From DAMCAP01 sp032059445 (GTDB taxonomy: Bacteria > Bacillota > Clostridia > Oscillospirales > Ruminococcaceae), in assembly GCA_032059445.1 (NCBI GenBank), contig DAMCAP010000009.1, positions 1 through 64,000 on the forward strand: a stretch of DNA of 64,000 bases. Reading direction: 5' to 3'. Made by a program: the position numbers and the translations under genes. Of this stretch, positions 1 to 7,700 are shown piece after piece; position 1 is the first letter of the stretch, and each line of letters begins with the position of its first letter. Below the pieces are notes generated by a model. The model had not been told where the DNA came from. It was given only the letters and a program-made list of their open reading frames with translations, and did not search any database.

Positions 1-93
1 ATCCCAGAAGACACGGCCATTGTAAGTGTAAGCGAATTAAAGAGGGTAGTGTTACAGGAAGAGACTGATGCTGAAGAAGGTACAGAAGAATAA
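1..93 (+). CDS. C-terminal tail of an unidentified protein (partial)
   Basis: The window opens inside a reading frame that gives 30 residues ending in a Glu-rich acidic tail and a TAA stop at 91-93. The visible stretch includes SVSELKRVV and then EETDAEEGTEE. A short acidic end after a beta-like segment would suit several proteins, for example a gyrase A tail, but there is too little to identify it. A strong terminator hairpin follows 37 bases later, which supports this being a real gene end. Confidence 0.5.
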   Translation: MPEDTAIVSVSELKRVVLQEETDAEEGTEE

Positions 94-130
94 CTTATAA
101 CTCGATTCTTTGTTTTGGTCGATCACACAA

Positions 131-170
131 AAAGACATAGCATTTCCGCAAGGCGGATGCTATGTCTTTT
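131..170. terminator. bidirectional intrinsic terminator
   Basis: A stem of about 13 bp (AAAGACATAGCAT pairing with ATGCTATGTCTTT) encloses a small inner CCG/CGG hairpin. It is flanked by A-rich sequence on the left and a T-run on the right, so it can stop transcription from both sides. It separates the plus-strand gene ending at 93 from the minus-strand ABC operon ending at 200. Confidence 0.85.
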
Positions 171-199
171 ATATTTGGATGAAATTAAGATGCTGTGTG

Positions 200-991
200 T
201 TAAAGAACCATTCTCAGAAATTCAACGGTACGGGGATTACGAGCATTTTGGAAGATTTCTTCGGGAGTACCCTGCTCGCGGATCATACCTTGATCCATGA
301 AGAAGACGCGATCGCTTACCTCACGGGCAAAGCCCATTTCGTGGGTGACGATTACAATCGTCATACCCGAACGAGCTAGGCTACGGATCACCTCTAACAC
401 CTCTCCAACCATTTCGGGGTCGAGAGCAGAGGTAGGCTCATCAAACAAAATTACCTCTGGCTCCATCGCCAGCGCTCTCACGATCGCTAGGCGTTGTTTT
501 TGACCTCCCGACAAGCGGGATGGGTACTCATCTTTTTTATCTGCAAGGCCGACGCGCTCCAATAGCTCCAGTGCCTTTTGCTCTGCCTGATCCTTAGAGA
601 GCTTTTTCTCAAGAATCGGTGCCAGTGTGATGTTGCCCAGCACAGTCAAGTGTGGGAACACATTGAAATGTTGAAACACCATGCCTATGCGCTGGCGCTG
701 TAATGTGAGGTTTATTTTTTTATCTAAGAGGTTACTTCCGTCAAAGATCACGCTTCCTTCCTCTGGTTTTTCTAGTAGGTTTAGGCAACGCAAAAAGGTA
801 CTTTTACCTCCTCCGGAAGGACCAATGATTGACACAACCTCTCCTTCGGCTATGCTCTCGGTAATACCTTTTAGCACCTGAAGCTTGCCATAGGATTTGC
901 TTAACCCCTCCACCTGCAATAGTGGGCGGCGCGTATTTTGCTTTGAGTGCTTTACAGATACCAGATCAATATTCATACTAGCTGCGTTCAC
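200..991 (-). CDS. Polar amino acid ABC transporter, ATP-binding subunit
   Basis: This is the cytoplasmic ATPase of a polar amino acid importer of the GlnQ/HisP type. Visible motifs are Walker A GPSGGGKST near residue 57, the Q-loop, the ABC signature LSGGQKQR, Walker B VILFDEPTSALD, and the switch histidine in VTHEMGF. The length, 263 residues, is normal. The chosen start is a GTG at 991, about 11 bases after an AAAGGAG box; a TTG at 1012 lies upstream of that box, and an ATG at 976 is the alternative. The start overlaps the end of the permease gene, which indicates translational coupling. It is the last gene of a binding protein-permease-ATPase operon. The exact amino acid cannot be told from sequence. 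Confidence 0.93.
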   Translation of the reverse strand: MNAASMNIDLVSVKHSKQNTRRPLLQVEGLSKSYGKLQVLKGITESIAEGEVVSIIGPSGGGKSTFLRCLNLLEKPEEGSVIFDGSNLLDKKINLTLQRQRIGMVFQHFNVFPHLTVLGNITLAPILEKKLSKDQAEQKALELLERVGLADKKDEYPSRLSGGQKQRLAIVRALAMEPEVILFDEPTSALDPEMVGEVLEVIRSLARSGMTIVIVTHEMGFAREVSDRVFFMDQGMIREQGTPEEIFQNARNPRTVEFLRMVL

Positions 992-1721
992 TTTTTTGCA
1001 GTCTCCTTTCAAATAGTACTAGGCCTTCGGTCAGTACGGTTGTAAGCACTAGATAGATAAGCCCTACCACCATCAGCGAAGGGATCGAGAGGAAGGTGGC
1101 GGATTGCACGGTTTTGTAGGAGGTCATCAGCTCCTGCACAAAAAAGACCGAGGCAAGGGAGGTTTGCTTGATCATCATAATGTATTGGTTACCTAGCGCT
1201 GGGAGGATGTTTTTGACTGCCTGTGGGACTACAACGTATGTAAGGGTATGGATCGGACTGATCCCAAGGCTTTTGGCGGCTTCGGTCTGACCGATGTCTA
1301 CAGCTTGGATGCCTGCCCGGATCACCTCCGCTACATAAGCACTGGCATTGACCACCAGTGCTACCACGATGCACTGGGTATCGGAGAGGGCAATGGGAGA
1401 GATTTGGGGCAGCCACAGCCAGAAAAAATAGAGCTGTAATAAAATCGGCGTGCCGCGGATGATCAGCATAAAAAGATAGACCAACAGGTCAAGGAGCCTT
1501 GACTTTGAGAGCTTCATCAGCGTCAGGATTGCACCTAGTACTGTGGCCGCCAGCACAGAAATCGCCGACAGCCATAAGGTGCCCCAAAGTCCATCAAGAA
1601 AAACAAAGTGATATTTCTGCCATAGCAGGAGTACTGTATCGATCAAATTGGTTACCTCCGGTATTGATAAGCCCATTAGGTGGGAGAGGCGCTTGGTTGG
1701 GCTTACAAGGTCTTTAGACAT
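978..1721 (-). CDS. Polar amino acid ABC transporter, permease subunit
   Basis: An integral membrane subunit of the HisM/GlnP family. The 247-residue protein has a hydrophobic entry segment (LSAISVLAATVLGAILTLM), several further transmembrane helices, and the EAA loop that contacts the ATPase (EAAKSLGISPIHTLTYVVVP). It probably acts as a homodimer, since the operon carries only one permease gene. The start is uncertain: no strong Shine-Dalgarno box lies just before 1721, and a second ATG 45 bases downstream is no better. It sits between the binding lipoprotein gene and the ATPase gene. Confidence 0.92.
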   Translation of the reverse strand: MSKDLVSPTKRLSHLMGLSIPEVTNLIDTVLLLWQKYHFVFLDGLWGTLWLSAISVLAATVLGAILTLMKLSKSRLLDLLVYLFMLIIRGTPILLQLYFFWLWLPQISPIALSDTQCIVVALVVNASAYVAEVIRAGIQAVDIGQTEAAKSLGISPIHTLTYVVVPQAVKNILPALGNQYIMMIKQTSLASVFFVQELMTSYKTVQSATFLSIPSLMVVGLIYLVLTTVLTEGLVLFERRLQKSERS

Positions 1722-1804
1722 CGGATATCTAGTTACCCGTTAGACTGTGTTGATTAGTAAGCTAGAGGTAGTTACCAATAGCATATCTCTGGTTTGTGAG
1801 TAGC

Positions 1805-2670
1805 CTATAACCCTAGCTTGGCGGCATATTGACTATACTCTTCATACCATTTCTCATATAGGCCTTCCTCTATGACCTGATCGATTAGAGCGTTGATCTT
1901 AGCTTCCAGCTCGGGCTCGTCTTTGGGCATGCCTATACGGGTGCCGTCCATTTCGGGGCTGAGGGTAAAGCGAAAATCTTCCAAAAGCACGAGGACTGCA
2001 TTGGGGTTTGCCGCGATGTAGAGCTCAGCGGTTTTTACAGAAGTAGCACAAGCGTCTGCCTTACCTTCTTGCACCATCAAAAAGCCGTCGGTGGTGGCAG
2101 AAACCCGCTTATGCTCCATTTCTTCTGTCATCTGCTCGCTTACAAATAACTCTTGTAGTGAGCCACTTTGGTATACGATGGTCTTGCCGGTCATATCGGC
2201 TGGCGATTTAATCTTGCTTTGATCTTCTTTACGGATTAATAAGGTATGGCCGGCATTTTCTTTAGAAAAATGATACCCCTTTGATAAAGTCATCGCCTGT
2301 GCTCTATCGGGCTTGTAAGCAAGGGCAGAGATGGCAAGGTCATATTTGCCTTCGGTGATACCTGCCAACACTGCCGAAAACTCCAGCGGTACTATCCGCA
2401 GCTCTACGCCCAGGTCTTTGGCAATGTATTTGGCAAGCTCTATATCACTGCCAACATACTTTTCGCCCTCTGGCTTGGTGGGATCAATAAATTCGTTGGG
2501 AGCAAAGGCAGGCTCAGTAGCAACTTCTATGTACCCTCGATGCAGGATGGCCTCAAGTCTGTTGGCAGATTTGCTNNNNNNNNNNATGCAGCATTGCCGC
2601 AGCCTGTCAGCATAGAGCTTGCCAGTATTAGAGTCAACCCGATCGCAATCATTTGTATTGATTTTCTCAT
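1805..2670 (-). CDS. Amino acid ABC transporter substrate-binding lipoprotein (interrupted by an assembly gap)
   Basis: A periplasmic-binding-protein family 3 receptor. The true start is the ATG at 2670, 15 bases after an AAGAGG box. From it, 28 residues read MRKSIQMIAIGLTLILASS and then a lipobox ending LTGC, so this is a lipoprotein anchored outside the membrane. Ten N at 2576-2585 then break the frame, and the body resumes in another frame at SKSANRLEAIL. The rest is a normal binding domain (SDIELAKYIAKDLG, GKYDLAISALA, YQSGSLQELFV, EKWYEEY). Without the N the coding length leaves a remainder of one base, so the missing piece should be 2 bases more than a multiple of 3. The gene is probably intact in the organism. 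Confidence 0.9.
2576..2585. other. Assembly gap (10 N) inside the substrate-binding protein gene
   Basis: A fixed-size N run. Reading frames on its two sides belong to the same lipoprotein gene but are out of phase, and the flanking ends share no overlap. Some sequence of the linker after the lipobox cysteine is therefore missing. Confidence 0.97.
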
Positions 2671-2710
2671 TTTGTGTGCCTCTTTTCTTTCGTGATTTTA
2701 ACATGGTAAC

Positions 2711-2739
2711 AGTTTAGCATGGTAGCATGCTAAAGTCAA
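2711..2739 (-). promoter_or_regulatory. Sigma-A promoter with an embedded palindromic operator for the ABC operon
   Basis: On the minus strand a -35 TTGACT (2739-2734) and a -10 TAAACT (2716-2711) are separated by exactly 17 bp. A perfect inverted repeat, TTTAGCATG at 2713-2721 and CATGCTAAA at 2726-2734, spans the spacer and touches both elements. A dimeric repressor bound here would block RNA polymerase. No regulator gene next to it can be named as the binder. Confidence 0.75.
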
Positions 2740-2895
2740 ACGTTTTTGCAATATTACCAATCAAAATCAAATAATTTAGAGAAAAACACAAATTAGAAAA
2801 AACGAGTGTACAGATATTTGTAGTATATGTAGTTTTTATTAGCAAATTTAGAGCAAATTTGCTGGTTTACATTGATAAGGCCCAATAAAATCAAA

Positions 2896-2928
2896 AAACA
2901 AGCCCCTGGTCTTATAGGGGCTTGTTTT
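2896..2928 (-). terminator. Intrinsic terminator (usable in both directions)
   Basis: A 12-bp perfect stem (AAACAAGCCCCT with AGGGGCTTGTTT) with an 8-base loop. On the minus strand it is followed by a T-run, ending the regulator gene whose stop is at 3003. The plus-strand side also ends in T-rich sequence. The AT-rich stretch 2740-2895 shows no gene. Confidence 0.85.
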
Positions 2929-3002
2929 ATTATTAATCTAGATCAGATGATGGTATGACGCAGTTGTATGGTAGCTTCTGCGTGGGTATAGAGGTTGGTA
3001 CC

Positions 3003-4400
3003 TTATGGTGTATCAGTCAGTTGCTCTTGATATGCGTCCCAAAGCTCGGGTGAAAAAGTCAAGGTTTGCTTATATTTTGATAGGATTTGGTTGCTAAGTA
3101 GATCGGTAATATGAGGGTTATCAAAGAAATGTACTTTTTCATTTTGTAGTTTATCATCGATTGTATAGATGATTCCGAGCCCCTGTGCAGTTAATAGCAC
3201 GATATTTGAGAGCTCACTTTCGACGATTTTTACCTTTTCAAATCTGTCTTTATTTAAGTACGCGTTAAAACGCTGTAGATAGGGGATACGCTCTTCAGGT
3301 GTAAGATGTACGACCCCCAGCAAGGGGACGATAGCCCTGCCTGTATCCACGAAGCGCTCCATTGTAGCTACCGAAACAGTAAAGGTGGTTTTTCTCGTCA
3401 GGATACCATTTAGCAGTGCAAAGATCGGCTCGTAGATGCCGGGAACGGTTTTTAAGCTTTTGATTTCAGATTTTTGCAGCAGATACCCCACGGTTATAAA
3501 GTTATAGACACTGTCAATTCCACTGTCAAGCAGCTGAGGAAGAAACTTAGGATGCTCTCTTAAATATGCAATAGACTCCGCTTTGTTATAGCTGATTTTT
3601 TTGATATTTTTCTTCATCAAGGAGTCAAGAAATATCGTAAGATAGCCCTTATGGTAAATAGGGGTGATTAACGGAGTGCCATCGATCTGTATGTTAAACA
3701 GAAGCAAAACATGACCTTTTAGCAATAGAAAGGGTTGCTCCACCACGCTTTCCATATTCCAGAAGTTTAGATCAAAATACCGCTGGGCAAACATGATAAA
3801 TGTCAGCAGGCTTTGGCTACTTTGATGATCGCCGTCTAAAAAGGTGCTGTTAAAAAAGTAGTTTAAAACAAGGTTCTTCATCTTATTGGGGTTTGCAATT
3901 CTGATTCTCTGGAAGATTCTAGCGTATATTGGATTGACTAGGGGTAAGGTGCTAAAAAACTCTAAACTTGTATCTGTATTCTTTAAAATATTGTCGGATA
4001 GCGTAACGCATAGGATGTTGAGTACGTTTTTCTCAGTCCAAAAAAATATACCTCGCTCGGTATAGCTTAAATTTACATTATTATCAATTAAGAAGTCATG
4101 GTCGAGTGCATATTCAATTGCACAGGTGAAAAATGACCGAAGCTCGTCTACCGATTTAAAATCGTATAGCACAGGGAAAATATTAGCAAGTTTTAGGTAA
4201 CATCCGGTTGTGTAAATGGCTTCGGCAAAGTAGGTAGCCGCCTGCCTGGTAAACTGCCTTCGCTCTTTAAAAATAGGAATTCTCTTACCTGCTAAGATTT
4301 TACTGAGCCCACTTGGGGTCATGTTCATGCTGAGTGCAAAATCCGTTTTAGAGATATTGGCGATATCGATTAACTCTTCTAATAAGATATTGATTCTCAT
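3003..4400 (-). CDS. Large protein with N-terminal Cro/C1-type helix-turn-helix, family not recognised
   Basis: A 465-residue protein. The first 45 residues look like a Cro/C1-type DNA-binding domain (ISKTDFALSMNMTPSGLSKI, then LAGKRIP). The remaining ~420 residues resemble no family I can name: mixed helical and aromatic-rich sequence without a signal peptide, clear membrane helix, kinase or peptidase motif. I infer a transcriptional regulator with a large sensory domain. The start at 4400 is chosen because a GGAGGAG box lies a few bases before it; an upstream in-frame codon at 4427 has none. It is divergent from the surface protein gene at 4754, whose expression it may control. It ends in its own terminator. 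Confidence 0.75.
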   Translation of the reverse strand: MRINILLEELIDIANISKTDFALSMNMTPSGLSKILAGKRIPIFKERRQFTRQAATYFAEAIYTTGCYLKLANIFPVLYDFKSVDELRSFFTCAIEYALDHDFLIDNNVNLSYTERGIFFWTEKNVLNILCVTLSDNILKNTDTSLEFFSTLPLVNPIYARIFQRIRIANPNKMKNLVLNYFFNSTFLDGDHQSSQSLLTFIMFAQRYFDLNFWNMESVVEQPFLLLKGHVLLLFNIQIDGTPLITPIYHKGYLTIFLDSLMKKNIKKISYNKAESIAYLREHPKFLPQLLDSGIDSVYNFITVGYLLQKSEIKSLKTVPGIYEPIFALLNGILTRKTTFTVSVATMERFVDTGRAIVPLLGVVHLTPEERIPYLQRFNAYLNKDRFEKVKIVESELSNIVLLTAQGLGIIYTIDDKLQNEKVHFFDNPHITDLLSNQILSKYKQTLTFSPELWDAYQEQLTDTP

Positions 4401-4543
4401 GTGCTCCTCCAAGCTATTAAACTGCACTGTGGTGGATTGCTATTAAGAGCACTCGCTGGCATCAATCCACAGGTTTGATCTTCAAAGAAGTATTATTTCG
4501 GAGAATGCAAAGTAGAGCATGGGTATTGTCAAACCATGAAACC

Positions 4544-4552
4544 ATTATACCA
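4544..4552 (-). promoter_or_regulatory. Probable extended -10 promoter of the HTH-type gene, with an adjacent tandem repeat
   Basis: The minus strand reads TGGTATAAT, an extended -10 element about 145 bases before the start codon at 4400. No clear -35 is seen, as is common for extended -10 promoters. The heptamer AAACCAT occurs twice, at 4531-4537 and 4539-4545, just downstream and overlapping the element, and could be an autoregulatory operator. Confidence 0.45.
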
Positions 4553-4570
4553 TATTTTATTAAAAAGTAT

Positions 4571-4610
4571 TTGCCTTTTGAAGCAAAAAGTAGGTGATTA
4601 ATTGCCTTTT
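4571..4610. promoter_or_regulatory. Direct repeat pair in the divergent intergenic region
   Basis: The nonamer TTGCCTTTT occurs at 4571-4579 and again at 4602-4610, a 31-bp period that puts both copies on the same helix face. It lies between the regulator start (4400) and the surface protein start (4754). No clear sigma-A promoter for the surface gene is visible in 4620-4753. I infer a possible activator or repressor site. Confidence 0.35.
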
Positions 4611-4753
4611 AGAGAAATAAATGAACGGTTTCTCGCTTTATATTTCAAGCAGACACAAAAAGCTTATAGTATACTACTGCTTAGGTAGGAAAAGATTGGT
4701 TAGCCCTGTAACCTTGTATAAACCTTAAACGAAGTACGATATAAAAGGAGAGC

Positions 4754-7700
4754 ATGGAAGCAATGTATGTAAGTAAAAAAAGATCATGGATGAGCTTGGT
4801 GATGGCGCTAATGATTTTGGTTAGCGCCTTCGCACCAATGAGCGCAGCTCTGGCACTAGACCCCGAGGAAGAAGCCTTGGTAACTCGGCACAATGCCGAA
4901 GCGAAGGAGAGTAGTGCTGATATGGAGCCTACTTCCGCCACTGAAGAGGGTGGACTTTCCGAGCAGCTGCCTAATGAAAGCAAAGAGCCGCAGGGGAGTA
5001 CACCCGTTGACCAGGCGCCACCTGGAGATGATGCTAGTGGCAACGTTAGCTCTACTCCCGCACCTGTAGAGGGCGAGGGGAGCTCTTCAGTGCCTGCACC
5101 TGTAGAGGGTGAGGGGAGCTCTTCGATGCCTGCACCTGTAGAGGGTGAGGGGAGCTCTTCCGTGCCTGCACCTGTAGAGGGGCAGGGGAGCTCATCGGTG
5201 CCTGCACTTGTAGATCCTGGGCAGGTTAAGCCTGGGGATAGCACCGCGGGGTTGCATACGGGCGTGGCAACACCCCTGGGCGTTCCAATGGGGCCTTTGG
5301 GTGTAGGTAGTATTGATGTAACAACAGTTCTCCAAGATATTATTGCTAATATAACACAAGACGGAAAAGAAATCCCCAATGATAACTCTGTTTCCATCAA
5401 CGGCGTAAAACCCATAGCGGTAAAATTCTCTTTTAAAGTGCCAGTAGAAGGGGACGGCGGCGAAGGCCCGTTTGTCAAAAAGGGTGATTTTGCTCAGTTC
5501 CCATTGAGCAGCTCTTTTAAAATCAATCTAAGTGCTCCTATCGAGCTGAAGTTTGGTATTTATAAGGTGGGAGAAGTGAGCTTCGAAACCGATCTAGTCA
5601 CAAAGATGGTCACTGCTCGCGTGGATTTTGACGGCGACGATATTGTATTTGCACCCGTAGGTGGTGAGTCTGTAAATAGCGTCGAAGTCAAGTTTGATGC
5701 TGATTTGCAATTTAGCGGATATGATACAAATGACCCTTGGGGTGATACGGAAGTAACGCTGCTTGATAAGGTATATACTGTGAATGTTGATACCGATCAA
5801 GTGGCCTATAAGATTAAGAAAGATGCTGAAGAATTTGCGGCAGATAGGCAAATTAAATGGAAGGTAAAGATAGAGGCCGTCAAATCGGTGACGATTGATG
5901 GAGTAGAGCATACCAAAAACCTTGATTTGTTTGGATATACATTTAAAGATGCTCTGGCAAGTGTAGGCGACTACGTTGACGGAAGCTTTGAGATAAGTGA
6001 GGTTACTCCTGATCCGTCGCCTAACTATGATGCAACTACCAAGATACTGAGTTATACCTTTGGGGAGAGTATGACAAGTCCCAAAGAAATTACCTTTAAA
6101 ACGAGAATACCAGACAGTAAGTATTTTGCCGGTAGTATTCAAAGTATTTCGAATAAAGCTGAGTTGACCAAAGGTGGAGAGCTTATAGCGGAAGGGTCGG
6201 CAACTCACCTCTTTACCCCACCGATTTGGATTACCAAGGGTGGAAAACCCAGTGGTGAGATGGTTGGTGGTAATTATGACCCAAGTAATCGTTTGATCAC
6301 ATGGGAAATCATCTTTAATCATGCCGCCAACGCCCTTAATGGCGTCAAGATTATTGACGTTTTGCCGTCAGGGTTGATGTGGCAATCTGCGAAGTTAGAA
6401 AAAAACACCGATTCAGACTTATGGGTCGATTCTGGCCTCTCTTGGTCATCACAGCCCGCCAATGGTGAATATGAAGTGGGCGATATTAGCTATAAAGGGA
6501 AGTTGACTATAGTAACCAAAGTAGTGGACACCGGTGCAGCCACCAAAGAAATTACATTTAAAAATGCAGCAGCTATTACGTGGGCAGATTTTCCCCTCGA
6601 CACAGTAGGGTCTGATCGAATTAATAGCTCTACTACTTCAGTGAAAATCGGCTACCCTGCCCTCATCAAAAGCGGGGAACGGATAGGAGATGCCAAAGAT
6701 CGTAAGATTGCGTGGACAGTCAAGTTTGACCCAAAAGGCCAAGTGGTTGATAATCTTAAGGTATTTGATTTGTTAGTTTACAAGCTAGACCGTGCAGGAG
6801 ATAGATTTAATATCAATACTGTCACTGGTATTCCCACCGGAATTGATAGATCTGATCTGACTCCCCGATATGGACAAAAGTACATAAACGATACCTTTAT
6901 TCCAACCTCCCCCCTTACTAAGGATTCGTTAGAGGTTATTGCTGTAATGCAGGGTGCAGAGCGGGTAGCCGACCTACTGGTGATTACATTGCCAAGTACT
7001 GGTGTAAGTGAATTTAAGTTTCAGAGTGAGGTCGTTGATCCCGAGCTGTTTGCAAAGAACACCAGCGGTGACTTAACCAAGGTATACAATACTGTGTCCC
7101 TATTTCAAAATAATAAAATAATGACAGATGCAAATGGTGTTGTCCCTTATAACAGCAGTATGTTGTCAAAGGAGCTGCTGCATCGCAATGAGGTAGCTGA
7201 GGCATACGATTTTATTAATCCCAATAATAGCGCAACGAATATTGCTGATGGTTTTCATTATAACGAAAAAGCGGCTATCTTTCGCCTTAGCGTCAATGCT
7301 GATGGACTAAACTGGCCTAATCTTCTTAACGGGCAAGGAAATCCTTGGGGTGATGTTACCGTAACCGATACGCTACCCGCAGAGTGGGTGTTTGATAGAT
7401 TCTCTAATGGAGCGCAATATTTGGTTTATGAGGCCGAAAAGGAGGGAAGCGCACTAAAGGCAAAAAGCCCTGGCACCCCAGTGGAAGACGTAACTGACCT
7501 ACTGGCCGCAGATTTTGGAGAAGCAAATGGTAAAAAAACAGCAACCTTTACTTTCACAAACTTGGATAAACCATATATAATTCTCGTTAGGGCAAAACCC
7601 ACTGATGAGAAACTTACGGCTTATTTGAAGGGTGCTACCCAGCCTGTGACCGAAAAAAACAACCTCGGATTAAAAGTTTCCGACTGGAACGGTATCAGTA

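Noticed and set aside
5057..5215. Regular 36-bp repeats, at first glance CRISPR-like
   Set aside because: The units are directly abutting with no spacers and encode an in-frame 12-residue linker inside the surface protein gene.
4681..5478. Long minus-strand open frame of 265 residues rich in Pro, Ser and Gly
   Set aside because: It is the antisense shadow of the repeat region of the surface protein, with repetitive composition and no ribosome site.
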